Below, in pieces: positions 9,613-21,623 of a stretch of 64,000 nucleotides of DNA. Each line of letters opens with the position of its first letter. Position 1 is the first letter of the stretch. The notes beneath the pieces are model-generated. The model had not been told where the DNA came from. It searched no databases and saw only the letters and a list, made by a program, of their open reading frames with translations. The translations under genes and the position numbers were made by a program. This DNA comes from Davidsoniella eucalypti (taxonomy: Eukaryota; Ascomycota; Sordariomycetes; Microascales; Ceratocystidaceae): assembly GCA_004009845.1 (NCBI GenBank), contig RMBW01000008.1:545259-609258 (forward strand), in the 5' to 3' direction.

Positions 9613-12365
9613 ATGAGCGGCGATCTGAGTCTCTCTGCGGCTCTAGGCGGCCTTCGAATAGCCAATCCCGACGACATTGATGCCCCGCCAGCTACTGCTG
9701 CACCATCATCATCCTCCTCAGCCGCCGCTGCTACAGTCGACCCAAATCCAAGCCTCAACCTGAACACCGCGCCCACATCGATAACTAGCCGCAGCAATAT
9801 TCCTACAAACCTCGCCGCCGTTTCTGTCTCCACGCCAGCCGTAGGCTCGAACCATGCCGCATCACACGCCCCAGCGACACCATCTGCCGCCACAGCTCCC
9901 CGTGGCGACTACGACTACAACCACAACCACCAGTTCTACGAACAACAGTCGCCCCCGTCGCACAGTCAGTTGAATCGGGTGCGAGACTCATCTCCGTCCT
10001 CCATCCATCGTTCCCAGCAACAACAACAGCAACAGCAACAGCAGCAACAACAACATATTCAGAACCAGAACCGCTATCGCTCCACGTCCGATCCACGGAA
10101 CAATCTACCTGTCGTCGGAAATGACCTCTCCCGCAACCCTTCGCGTGGCCGCAATAGCGATCACAACCGTCCTCGTCCTCCCTATGTCCGCGAAGGCTCT
10201 GCTTCCTCCTTCGAGCCGTCGGTCACCTACTATGATACCACTACCTACCGCAACAGCGCGAACGTCTCCGGCCACAGCGGCCGCCCCCTTTCCACACCAT
10301 ACGCCCTTGCGCAGAATCTCGACGACCCACGATTGGCATATGGCCCATCGTCACACCAAATTCCCTCTCGTGCACCTAGTCAGCGGCATGACACCCGAGG
10401 TCAGTCTATAGCAATGGATGGTCAGCCTCCTCCACGACGAAGTTCACGGGGCATGGGCCATAACTCAGGCGCCCAAGGCGTCCCCAGTGACGGCTTTGGA
10501 TCTGCCGCCCCTGTGCCCACAACCGACGAAGAATGGAAAGATCGCGGCTCTGCCGTTGGAACTCGCCGTGAAATTGATGCTAATGGACGACCTGTAGTGC
10601 GCCAGTTCAAAAAGGGCGTTCGTGATTTCAACTTTGGTAATGTTCTGGGAGAAGGTTCATACAGCTCCGTATTCTTTGCTACTGATCGCCAAACCCTGAA
10701 AGATTACGCAGTCAAGGTCCTCGACAAAAGGCACATCATTAAAGAAAAGAAGATCAAATACGTCAACATCGAGAAGAACACGCTTAATCGCTTGACAGAA
10801 CATCCTGGTATCGTCCGCCTGTACTACACCTTCCAGGACCAGACTTCGCTGTACTACGTGCTCGATCTCTGCAATGGTGGAGAATTACTGGGCGCACTTA
10901 AGAAGACTGGCACTTTTGATGTCGAATGCACTCGCTTCTATGGCGCTGAAATACTCGACGCCATCGATTATATGCACTCTCGCGGCGTCATTCACCGTGA
11001 TTTGAAGCCCGAAAATGTTCTGCTCGACGACAACATGCATATCAAGATCACAGATTTCGGTACTGCCAAGCTTCTAGTAGATGGATCAAGGCCTACCAAT
11101 GACGGCTCTAGCATGTCGACAGAGGATGATCGTGCCGCATCATTTGTCGGCACAGCTGAATATGTCAGTCCCGAGCTCTTGATGAACAAAAGTGCCTGCA
11201 AAGCCAGTGATCTTTGGGCCTACGGGTGCATGATATATCAACTTCTTGCTGGACGTCCACCTTTTAAAGGTGGCTCTGAATATCTGACGTTCCAGAAGAT
11301 TGTCAATCTGGAATATGAGTTTCCCCCAGGCTTCCCACCTGCCGCCAAGGACTTGGTCGAGAGATGTCTTGTCCTTGACCCTGCAAGACGACTTACTATC
11401 GAACATATCAAAAATCACGAATTCTTCGATGGCCAATACTTTGGCAAGAATCTCTGGAAAACTCCAGCACCTCGCCTACGGCCTTACATCCCTCCCACGC
11501 CCGAACCCAACATCATCCAACTTGGCAACAGTTTACCTCTGCAGCAATCATCACAGGCTCCTAGATCGCGCCCGATGTCTGCCATGACCACCTCCCGCTC
11601 AACCGCTCCAATCTCAGAACTACCGCCTCCGACTCAAATCGATATCGACTGGTCCCCTGTTTTAAGCCGGACAAACGAGCGTGTCCTGAAACTCAGTGAT
11701 CTTATGGTTGTATCATCACCTATCGGAGGATTGCCCAAGGGTGAGCATGGCGAAGGTCACAAAAAGCTGTCTCGGTTCTTCGGGGGTGGACTCACCAAGA
11801 AGAAACAACGGTTGGTCATTGTGACTTCAGCTGGTCGTATCCTCCTAGTCCCCAGCGGTGGCGACGATAAGCGTGTGAAGCAAGAAATCTCTCTCTTAGC
11901 TTCAGATTGTGTTTGGAGGACTCAACAAGATGCCAAAGGCATGATCCATTGGTGTGTAGACACGGTAAGTTTTGCCCCCATGCATAGTATACTGGCATAA
12001 TTCACATATATACTAACTGCTCTATGTAACAGGGAGGCTATCACTACAGTTTTGAAGAGCCCAAAACTCCATCTCCTGATAACAAGATTGCGAATGAATG
12101 GATTGATATTCTAGAGCGAGCAAAGGACCTAGCCCTCTCGCAGGCGTTATACACAAATTATAATGATAACGGCATATCGGAAAACCGGCCTGTTAGTCCA
12201 GCTAGTACTCTCGGGGGCCATAGTTCATACGCCGACAACTTCGGCTCAGGAAATTCATCGGGCCGAGGCCTTATTGGCAAAAGCCAAACTACTGACGAAT
12301 TCACTGCTAAGCGCAACCGTTTTAGTAAACGGCAATCAAAAAGCGGCCTTGGTCCTGCTTTTTAG
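9613..12365 (+). CDS. PKH1: PDK1-type AGC protein kinase with PH domain (Pkh1/2, Ksg1 orthologue)
   Basis: This is a 3-phosphoinositide-dependent-kinase-1 homologue that phosphorylates the activation loop of other AGC kinases (Ypk, Pkc, Sch9/PKA) in cell-wall integrity and growth signalling. Exons are 9613-11964 and 12033-12365, giving 894 residues. A long disordered N-terminus carries a poly-Q tract (~residues 135-148). The kinase domain is at ~339-606 with glycine loop GEGSYSSV, HRDLKPENVLL (H461-R462-D463), DFGTAK (481-483) and the PDK1-typical YVSPELL. A PH domain follows (~687-817: RVLKLSDLMVVSSP, KKLSRFFGGG, KKKQRLVIVTSAGRILLVPSGG), split by the only intron, which has a TACTAAC branch site at 12011. 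I prefer ATG 9613 because homologues begin just before the LGGLRIANPDD motif. An in-frame ATG at 9502 would add 37 residues. Confidence 0.93.
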
Positions 12366-13461
12366 ACGAGGGATATATGATTTATCTTTGCTCATCTAAC
12401 CTGCGATATCCTTCCGTACATCATTTTGCTGTTTGTTCTTTTTTGTTTCAAATTCATGCTCACCTTTTCCCCCCCCTTTTTCTCTCAGATTCATCATGTC
12501 TTCGGTCAGGACGTATCGTGGTGAAAATATCATTTTGATCCCCCTACTGTTTCTTTTGTCTCTTTTCTTCTATTTTTTTTCTTTTCTTTTTTGTCTTGCA
12601 GCGATATACAGTTCACTGAGTTTATAAGTATCTCAGTCACTATTATGCCTGAAAAAAAATCTAAATTTATGCACATGTATACATCTTCATTTTGGCGTTT
12701 TCTTTATCAATCTGTCCCCTCGTATTTCTTTGTTTCTATTTATTTATTATATTTCTTGCTCAAATTCTTGCCTCTTCGGGTGCGTTTCTTTTTGTTGTCC
12801 ATTATTCTTAGCTCTCTTCGCAACCGACACTTACTCATCGATTGTTCATTCTATCTTCCCCTTATTCTCTAACTCCTTTCTCTGCTTATTTTTTTTCCAT
12901 CCCTTTTTTATCTTACTGATTTATATTCGACATAGCTCTTGCTATGTTCATTATCTTTCGTTATCCTGTGCTTCAGCATCTGTTTTTCCATTTGTCCCAT
13001 ATTATATTGGTCTTTCTCGTTGTTTCTTTTTGCTTCATGTCCAATCATTTATTACTTCATATGCTTCGTATAATTTATAGAAGTTTTATATTCAGAAATA
13101 TGGAAGTTGTATCTGTAGCCATCGTCATCATCTGTTAGAAATGCGTAGTTATATATGAAGGTAAATTCCAACCAACCCTACTCTGACACAAACCCTGACA
13201 GTCGTCCAGAGTCACGTGATCGATTGACTGTTAGTGACTTTTTTTTGCTGTAAACGCGCCCATGCATGGCAAGGCTTAGAAGGCTGACCAAGTCGTGTAG
13301 TAACGCGCTGTAATCAAGTCAAGACACTAGCTATCCCATAACTACGTTGTATAACGGCAGCATTATATTGTTGGGAAAAGCTATTCTTTGCTTTGGGCCC
13401 TTTTGAATCTTCTCTCTCTTTCCGCGCACGTTATAGGCAGTAATACAACTAGCAACTCGTG
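12366..13461. other. T-rich intergenic region between PDK1 and SNF12
   Basis: The first 700 bp are extremely pyrimidine-rich on the plus strand (runs of T and TTC/TTTC), giving long stop-poor but meaningless frames. The last 250 bp, with a TCACGTGA at 13212-13219, are the SNF12 promoter. I see no gene. Confidence 0.55.
13212..13219. promoter_or_regulatory. TCACGTGA E-box palindrome upstream of SNF12
   Basis: This is a perfect octamer 243 bp before the SNF12 start codon, the third occurrence of the motif in a promoter position in the first 14 kb. Function is inferred. Confidence 0.4.
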
Positions 13462-15168
13462 ATGCATGGTGGACAATTCCGTCAGTTCAACGCCGGCACT
13501 TCAGCTCGCGGAGGCCGTCGACAAAATGGTATGTTTTGCAATATCGCAAGACCGAATGTAGGCCAATAAGCAGAGCAACTCTTCTAACATTAGTATCTCT
13601 AATATAGCCAACAATGCTGCGGCTCAGGCGCAACTAGCACAACAACAACAGCAACAGGCTGCTGCTGCTGCCGCACAGGCGGCGGCGGCAGCCCAGGCGC
13701 AAGCAGAGATGGCGAAGCGCCGGAGCCGGAAACCCACCGATAAGAACCTTCCGGAGGGCATCGAGAATTGTATTCCCGACAAGGATATCGTCGCCCATTA
13801 TAACAAGTTGCGCGACTACGAGCGCCGCCTTGATGCGACCATTACGCGCAAGCGCCTCGACGCGCTCGACAGCGTTAACCGGTTCCCTAAGGTTAGTACA
13901 TCCTTAAACAAGAGTATATCGTCTGTGATACTACTCCGTGTTTGCCTGTTCCAATCGCTAATAGTTATGTAATGATAGCATTGGCGTACCCTGAGAATTT
14001 GGATCTCCAACACCGTCGAGGACCAACCATGGCAACAACTAGCCCTCAACGTCGACAGCTTCGATTTCAGCTCTACCGTTGATTCTACATATAAAGTCAA
14101 GATCCAAGCGCGCTTGCTTCCCGATGAGCTAGTGGTATCTGACGAGGAGGACTCTGAAATGGGTCAAGACGCCGACGAAAAAAATCCAATTCAGCTCAAG
14201 GAACCTGATTATCACTTCGCACATTTCTTCAAGGGCATGTCTGTTGATTTCCCCGCTTCACATGCGCCTGAGCAAGCCGTAGAATGGAAGAGACCTGATC
14301 TTCCTCCATCGACTATACCATACGGCCCTCTTCCCGAGGGTCTTGCCTTTGACGAGCTTTGCTTCAGAAGAAACGGCGATGACAACGTCAATGTCACGAT
14401 TAACCTTACTAGACACGAAGAGCCCGAGAGATATGCGCTGAGTCCCGAACTTCAAGATCTTACTGACCTCACCGAGGGCACTAGACAAGAAGTTGTTCAG
14501 GCCCTCTATGAGTACATCAGCTTCCACAAGCTGCAGGAGTACGATGAGCGCCGCGCTTTCCGTTGCGATGACCTTATGCGCAAGGTAAGATATATCAACC
14601 TAGTCTAGCTCATCAACACCATTCCTTGATTTTGTACTGACATTTCTTATAGATCACTGGCGTCGATATGGGTCGTATTCCCATGCTCGGAGACTACATC
14701 TCTAGCCACCTCAAGCCTCTACCTCCGGTCTCTCTTCCATACACCATCCGCGTTGACAAGATATTCCACGACAACCCGCAACCTACTGTCTACGACTTAC
14801 GCGTCTTGGTTGAGCCTCCAGTCAAGTCGCAGATCGTCCAGTTCATCTCACATCCCTCATATGCTAGCATGCTGCGCGATATTACGGGTCTCGATGACCA
14901 GCTTGCTACTGTGATCCAGGCAGTATTGTTGTCTAAGGCTAAGCGTACCTTCTTTATCTCGTTGGCCAATGATCCGGTCATTTTCCTACGGAAATGGCTC
15001 AGCTCGCAGAAGAGAGATCTGGAAGTCGTCTCGGGCCAGGCTATTCGTGGTACTGCTGCTACTGGAACTGATACTTGGCGCAAGGGAGGTCAAGGTAGTG
15101 TATGGGTGACACAGGCTGCTCACGAGAGTGTCAATATGCTGCTATCTAAGCAGCCAAGAACCCGGTAA
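13462..15168 (+). CDS. SNF12: SWI/SNF complex subunit Snf12/BAF60 (SWIB domain)
   Basis: This is a core accessory subunit of SWI/SNF (and RSC, Rsc6-type) chromatin remodellers in the nucleus. Exons are 13462-13528, 13608-13891, 13979-14584 and 14653-15168, giving 490 residues. An Ala/Gln-rich N-terminus (QLAQQQQQQAAAAAAQ) precedes the conserved block RRSRKPTDKNLPEGIENCIPD and a long coiled region (YNKLRDYERRLDATITRKR), then RTLRIWISNT. The SWIB/MDM2 fold spans about residues 268-345 (LYEYISFHKLQEY, then DLMRK joined to ITGVDMGRIPML across intron 3). The C-terminus matches the family helical tail (NDPVIFLRKWLSSQKRDLEVV). All three splice joins are in frame with standard signals. The very short first exon codes for HGGQFRQFNAGTSARGGRR. 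Confidence 0.93.
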
Positions 15169-18100
15169 ATGACTTTGCAACTTTTCTTTGTTAATGTTCA
15201 AGGAGTCAAGGTGTCTTATGTACTACGTTTTCTGGTTTTTTATGTAATTTTTTCATGTTTGTTGTGAATGAAAGGGGACTGGAAGGTTCGATTGCTATAT
15301 TACTATTTCTAGTAGCAGAAAGGCAATCAGACGATCCGAAAATATAGCATTTAACAAAAACTAAGCCACCTCTCCCGATTCCGCCAGACTATGTACATAT
15401 CTAGAAGTAAAGAGTAATTTAACACGAAACATCACGATTCTCTGGACTCTTCTATAACGTTACCCTTCCGAGAATATCTTCCGGTGAAAACCTTTCAAGT
15501 TCAGGCTTGCTGCATATAGTTTTATAATTATGGGATATCTCCAACGGACCTTAGTAATTCAAGGTGTTAAAGCATCATAATTGTCGGTCTTGGAAATAAC
15601 ATAGCCAAGTTCCTGCACTGGGCTGTGCTACTACATTAGGAAGGTTGCATTGATATTAACCCTCTAAACAACCCTAAGCTAGCGTTTTTGTAAAACAACC
15701 TAAGAGCCATATTTAGACTTCAACCTTGGCATAACCTCTAAGGAAGTCTTAAGCATAAAGTAGTATTTTCTTTTCACCAAGATCCCTTAAAATTACATAT
15801 GTATCCTAAAGGAAAAATAGAAGGTTGATAATGGCAGCCAAAGCTTCTAAATTCATCCGGCACCCCTCCCCCGTCTATCAAAAATACGACACATGCTAAG
15901 ACTACAAGACTACATGTACTGGATTACTGAAGTGTGTCTGTCACGGAGTGAATAAGTTGCAACGATGTATGTATTTAGGACACAGAGATATAAACTACGG
16001 ACGAAAGTTCGTATGCATACAACTATATTCTATTTTAAAAATAGTACGGCGGTCGGTTCGTGGGAGCATGATAAACATATGGAATTAGATTTAGAATTGA
16101 AGGAATACTGGGTAGGTAGATCTGGCCCAGCAAGATGGTAGCTCGACAACCAAAGAAGAGCGGCTAGTGATAGCTTCCATGATATCACAATGTTGTGGGA
16201 CTTTGGTGAGCCTAGGACTAAGCAACTGCGAGGGAGGCATAGTGAAGCTTTTACTTGATCGTTTATATCTGTGCTTGTCCGAAGCCTTGATAGTACATAT
16301 GTATGTAGCTGCATTAATGGACAAGAAGCATTGAATAAGTGCACAAAACTGCCATGTTCAATAGCTTAAAAGCATAGCCGCCGGGAAGCTCGGCGCACAT
16401 TTGACCAGTGAGCCCTGTCGTTCAAAGCATTTAGAAACACAGGAGGAGCCAGGACAAGCAAAGTAAAAGAAAACAAAGGCAAAAAGCAGGAGAGGCAAGC
16501 AGTAAAAAAAAACACGAGAACCTGTGATGACAAGCACAGGTCACCACCTGTGATTCAGAACAGGATTGAAGGGGATCGAGCTAAATATGGCTGGGGATAG
16601 GAAAAACCGCTATTCCAGTAACGTAGCCTATCAGAGAGAAACTCGGAAAACAAGCAAGGCCAAGAAAGACAGGCAAAAAGGCACAGAGCCACAGGAGACT
16701 CGACCACATGGCGGCGAGCTAAAAAGCAATTGTGTGAGGCGGGCTGTGATACAAAGAAGCACTTACTGTTACATCCCACCTAGCAAACTTGACAAGAATA
16801 AATCATGTAAATTATATATTGAAGCTCCTGAATTTTCTTCTTCTTGCTTGTGGCTAACAAAGCAGAAGCTGAAGAGGTCTAACCACACCCTAAGCGACTG
16901 TCTGAGCTGATATCAAGTTTGCCTAAGGTACATATTTACCCTTATTTCACTACTTAGCGAAGTTGAAAAAAACTCCTAGGTCTTTGACTCTCTGATTAAT
17001 CCTACTTGTCGCAAGAACCTCACACGGGGTAATATACAAATTGTCTATCCAAAGAAAGGTCTAGAAGAACCACAGGAACAAGTTGGGAGAATAGGCTTCT
17101 CACAGAAAATAATGTATAACAACGGCCTCCTGTCACTGGCATACTATAGCGGTGATAGTGGCCGTCATTTATTCTTTATCTATTCTAAATTATAATATAC
17201 GTACATATAAGTCTATATTAGTAAAAGTGCATATCTATGTTGTGGAGGATAAATTGGATGGTTTCAGACGACCTCCATAACCCGACTGCGGCGATGTTGT
17301 CTAATTTTTCTTCTTGCCAAGGGTGTTTCTAATATTAGAAGCACAGACAGAGGCAAGATGTAGGGTGATAGTGGACAGGACGTATAAACAGAGATGGAAA
17401 AAAGGAAGAGAAGAAAAAAGCGTTGTAGGATCCTCTGGGTCGATACATAGCGATGCTGGGTGAAGTTTTACACGTACACATGCTTGTCGATGGCCTTGAG
17501 ATAATTGGCTGGGACCTTTTGGACAAGTGCGGGGTGAAGTTTGTTCATGTTGCTATGCTTGATTGCGAGTTACTTGAGCTCAGTTTCTGTCAGCATAGAG
17601 GCATATAAATGTCTATATACTATTAGTTTTTGATAGCTGTTGATACTATATGTATATGTACTAATAATAAGTTAGCAATATATGACATGGCATCTAATAC
17701 TATGTATGGTACAGTTTTTCACAACTTCACGTCACATCAACAAGATCAATGGGACGCTAGAGCACATTCCAAAATAAGAAATAGAAGTCATGATTACCGA
17801 GCTAAAGATGAGACGTCCGTTAATAGAGTCAGAAACGGACCTAAAGGAATGACACTGCGAACGAGATAGAAGAAGAGACCGTGGTCTAATGAGACGCCGT
17901 AGTTGTAATGTAAATGGTCTAACAAAAACGGACATGGGAACCGTAGCGAGTAGTAAGAATGTAAAAACGCATTGACGCTTCGTGGCCCGGGCACCCCCAG
18001 ACTTCGATCGAGAGATGGAGGAGGAGCCCCTGCTGGAACTATGCAAGGAAGTTCTGGATTCAAATCAAGTTGTGAGGGTGGGCAGCCGCTTGAGCCTGTA

Positions 18101-18726
18101 GACGGCATGAGCGGGCCAGGGGGGGGGGGGGGGGGGGGGGGGTACCAAGTTGACTATGTTGCTATGTATACAGTCAGTCTGAGGCAGAGACTGGAGGTGG
18201 CGGACGGACATCAGACAAGATAGACAGGCGGACAAAGAGCAAGCAAGCAACAGAAACGGAGCTGGGAGGGCTTTGGCCTTTGCTACGAAACTTGAGACTG
18301 AGAAGGGGGGGCTGTAGCTTTCTCTCTAACACTCTGAGCTTGGAGGAGGAACTTTGCTGGTGATGGGATGGCTCTCTCTTGCTGTACTGCTTCTGTCTGA
18401 TCTCTGCCCATCCAGGAACACATAAAAGGGCGCGTCGTCCGCCTCCAGAATCGATTCAAGAAGTTCTCTTTCCTCCTCACCACACTCTGGCACTTCTTTA
18501 CGCACCTCTTTCCTTTCCCTTCTTCGCCTCCTCGGCAGTCTTGCATTTCATTTCTTAGCATCCAACTACATTCACATTCATTTTATACCTAATTATTTTT
18601 TTGCATCCAACTATCACCACATTCATTCTCATTGTTCTGTTTTTTTGCAGTTTCTATTCGAACACACCCTATATTCTCTTCTTAAAACCCTTTTAAAAAC
18701 AAATTTACTGTTCAATTCTGCCCAAA
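15169..18726. other. 3.5-kb stretch with no recognisable gene, ending in the NLP promoter
   Basis: I found no protein family, tRNA or transposon here. Open frames (for example 16566-16910 plus strand, 16030-16344 minus strand) are short and low-complexity. Notable sequence includes a 24-G run (18119-18142), AGCAAGCAAGCAA-type repeats near 18235, and a pyrimidine-rich leader from about 18440 to the NLP start. A long-noncoding RNA or a lineage-specific gene cannot be excluded. Confidence 0.45.
18119..18142 (+). repeat. Poly-G run (24 G) about 585 bp upstream of the NLP gene
   Basis: This is an unbroken run of 24 guanines in the promoter region of the secreted NLP gene. It could form G-quadruplex structure and vary in length by slippage. 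The exact count may be uncertain in the assembly. Confidence 0.9.
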
Positions 18727-19568
18727 ATGCAATTCAAGACTGCTACAATCCTCTCCGTCCTCGCCCTGACTGGCGTCATCGCGGCTCCCCTGCCTGAGCA
18801 CTCTTCTACTCAGCTGGCTACCCGTGACATCAAGAAACATGACGCCATTCTCGCCTTCGAGGAGACGTATCCGGATACCATCGTTGGTTGTGCGTACAAG
18901 AAGTTCCAGCCGTGGCTATTCATTGATGACGGCTGCTGGTCTTACCCTGCTGTTGATAAGAACGGAAACATTGGGTATGTGCTTACATCTACATCTACTA
19001 ACCCCCATCCCATCTCTGGCTTTCATATACTAACACTCGCATCCACAGTGGCGGTCTCAAACCCACCGGTCCAGTTGATGGTGAATGCCGTGGCAGCAGA
19101 GGCCAAGTCTACGTCCGCAGCGCCTGGTACAACGGCCGCTACGCTATCATGTACGCCTGGTACATGCCCAAGGATCAGGGTGGTGGTCGCTTCTCTCTTC
19201 TGGGCCACCGCCACGAGTGGGAGAACGTTGTTGTCTGGGCCGACAAAATGGACGATAAGGATCCTAAGATGGTTGGTATCTCTGCCTCCCACAACCGTGG
19301 TTACCGCAACTACGACAAGATCCCCTCCAGCATCTTCGAAGCTGGCCAGTCGCGCCCCTTCATCAAGTACTACCAGACCGTTGATGTCGTCGGCACCCAC
19401 TCTCTGGATGTCGGTGACCGCATCGGCTACGAGCAGCCCCTCATTGCTTGGGAGTCTATGCCCGAAGTTTCTCGTGTTGCTCTGTCTACTGCCGACTTTG
19501 GCAGTGCCATCTTCCCCCTCAAGGAGAACACTTTCTGGAACAAGCTCAAGGAGGCTTACCCTTGGTAA
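18727..19568 (+). CDS. Secreted NLP (necrosis- and ethylene-inducing peptide 1-like), type 1
   Basis: This is a secreted NPP1-domain protein. Cytolytic NLPs bind plant plasma-membrane GIPC sphingolipids, while many fungal members are non-toxic. Exons are 18727-18974 and 19049-19568, giving 255 residues. Residues 1-20 form a clear signal peptide (hydrophobic core, AAP cleavage region). The two cysteines that type 1 members pair are visible as DDGCWSYPAV (exon 1) and DGEC (start of exon 2). The central pattern region AIMYAWYMPKDQ is present. The hallmark heptapeptide reads GHRHEWE (residues ~135-141, bases 19203-19223) where the consensus is GHRHDWE, a conservative Asp to Glu change at a metal-coordinating site. 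The C-terminus is complete (WNKLKEAYPW). A third cysteine (GCAYKKF) lies upstream. Whether the product is toxic cannot be judged from sequence. The gene converges on hymA. Confidence 0.93.
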
Positions 19569-20335
19569 ACGTGTCACTGCTCAACTCTAAAACAGTTAAA
19601 GCACATACACTAATACCTTATGTTTCCTTGTACTCTGCCTAATGCCCCTGTTCTATCTCTTTCGGTTCTCGTCTCTGGTTTTACTACATCTGTTTCTCTT
19701 GCTCCTCGCATCTTTGTTCATCACTGTTGTATCAGCCTGCTGGTGTTTTCTCTTGGTTTTTGCTTTTTTATTAATGTTGCTTCATTTTCTTGTTCGCATT
19801 AATGTCTGTAGTTACGACCATTCTCATCTCTAGTTCCGGTGCCCTACAGCCCCATGAACGTCCATTCTTTCAATATACCTTTAGCCCATAATATTTCTCG
19901 TGTCTACTTGTCTACTGTAAACCACTGTGTGTTCTCTTTGTTCGTGATCTCAATGTTATGGTGTTTTGCTACAGATATAGCTTCATGGTTAGTAAATTGT
20001 ATATTTTCTGGTTTTATTATATAATATATTGAACATCAGTTACAGAGATATTAGGCATACATCATAGTTGTAACTAGCGGAACTACGACAAACACTACCA
20101 TGCTAATATGTCTCACTATTAGGCTGGTAAACCAACTTTAACCCTATTTCTTATAACTACATACATACATGTCAACACCTTTGAGAAAAAAACGAATATT
20201 CTGTTCATTGATCTTGCAATATTAATAGAAAGCTATATACAATATTCAATTTCACGAAGAAAAAAAAAGAATCAATCTATCTATATGTAGAGCCCGCGCT
20301 AAGAACTGTACCTGATACACACACTCTTTCCTCTT
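19569..20335. other. Convergent intergenic region NLP / hymA
   Basis: These are T-rich 3' flanks with several TATA/ATTA stretches. I see no gene, RNA gene or transposon. Confidence 0.5.
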
Positions 20336-21623
20336 TTACCGTTGGGGGGCAATTGCACTTGGCGGTAGGTTCTTGATCTGTTTGATGAGGAATTCTCTCT
20401 CGTCGATGAACTGCTCATCATCTGTTCGGTCCTCCAGGAAATGCGATAGGAAGGTCAGAAGCTTGTCTCGATTCATGATAAGAATCTTCTGAACAGCAAC
20501 GGACTTGTGAGGATTGGCAACAAAGACTTTGAATACATGAAAGCCCTCATATTGGACCATCTTGCGGTCATCTCGAAGCAGGTTCATGCATATCTTGAGA
20601 TGTTCGCCACTATCAACATACGCCGTCATGACGGAGTAATTTGACCTGTCGAGTAGAATTTCTCCCAGCAACTTGATGGACTGGCGTTTAGTCACGTAAC
20701 TGTTTGATTGCACAAGAGTAGTGTTGTAGCGACCAAAAAAGAGGTCAAAGTTAACAGACAAGAAGCTTGGTACCAAATCTTTGTGTTTAGTGAGAAGTTC
20801 CTATAGCTAGGGTTAGCATGGCATGGCGAACAGGACCACGCATATCAGGGATGGATATGGATGTATAGAGAAAACAAGGACTTACTCTGAAAGTTGTAAA
20901 GGCATCAGCTGCGACTTCGAATGAGCTCTTGTCAACCCAATCAAAGAAGCGCCAAAAGACACCACGGCCAGACTGAGGCCGCTCACGGCCGATGCTCTGA
21001 AGACCGTAGAGACTGGATCCCTTCTCTTCACCGTTGTCGTATAGAATTATGGCGGCGGCAGATTCTGACTTGAGGACTTCGCGCAATACCGTTCCGGCCG
21101 GCGTAGCGCTTTCTTTATGATCGTATCCACGACACAGCTCGAGTAGTACTTGCGGTCTCTTATTAACAACGTACGATAGGGCGACGGGATCGGAGTTTGG
21201 AGGTGCCGATGGTGGCCGGAAGCGTAGCACGTATGAAAATATGGCTTGTGTATCTTTGCGCGACTCGAAGGGAATCTTGTGGAGGTGAATGGCAAGTAGA
21301 TAAAGTAAGTCTTCTTCCATTATGCTGGTGACAAGTTGGAACATTTGGTCGGGGGTCACATCGGCTTCTGGAGAGTTAAGATAGATTAGAGAAAAAGGCC
21401 CCCCTGTGTTGAGATGTCGCTACTATGCTAGCATGGCTTTTAGTTCGCAATACATACCTTCTTGTAGAATCGTCTTAAGCTGGTTCAGGACCTTCGCGAG
21501 TTCGTCAGTTTTAACGGGAACGCCAGAGGACCAGTCCATAGACAGACGACTGATATATTCGCGGGCTTGCTTGGGCAGATCGAGGGCCGTCCGGGTCCTT
21601 GTGCGACCGAAAAAGAAGGCCAT
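20336..21623 (-). CDS. hymA: Mo25-family scaffold protein (HymA)
   Basis: This is a helical-repeat scaffold that activates STRAD/GCK-type kinases. In fungi (yeast Hym1, Aspergillus HymA) it is part of the RAM/MOR network for polarised growth and conidiophore development. Exons on the minus strand are 21458-21623, 20886-21367 and 20336-20800, giving 370 residues. Family blocks are visible in order: MAFFFGR start, LNQLKTILQE, MFQLVTSIMEEDLLYLLAIHL, FESRKDTQAIFSYVLR, VFWRFFDWVDKSSFEVAADAFTTF, then LLTKHKDLVPSFLSVNFDLFF, SNYVTKRQS-type and ILLDRSNYSVMTAYV, VQYEGFHVFKVFVANPHK, and LLTFLSHFLEDRTDDEQFIDE near the C-terminus. Both splice joins keep the frame. Confidence 0.95.

Noticed and set aside
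12433..13138. Several overlapping open frames rich in Phe, Leu and Ser after PDK1
   Set aside because: They are products of a T/C-rich tract that lacks stops. They look like membrane proteins only because of base composition.
16566..16910. 114-codon plus-strand open frame in the SNF12-NLP gap
   Set aside because: Lys/Arg/Ser-rich low-complexity sequence, no splice partners and no family resemblance.
18420..18427. CATAAAAG as a TATA box for the NLP gene
   Set aside because: It lies 300 bp before the start codon with only a loose consensus, so I could not support it as a promoter element.
19023..19577. 184-codon minus-strand open frame
   Set aside because: It is antisense to NLP exon 2, whose codon pattern and motifs are clear.
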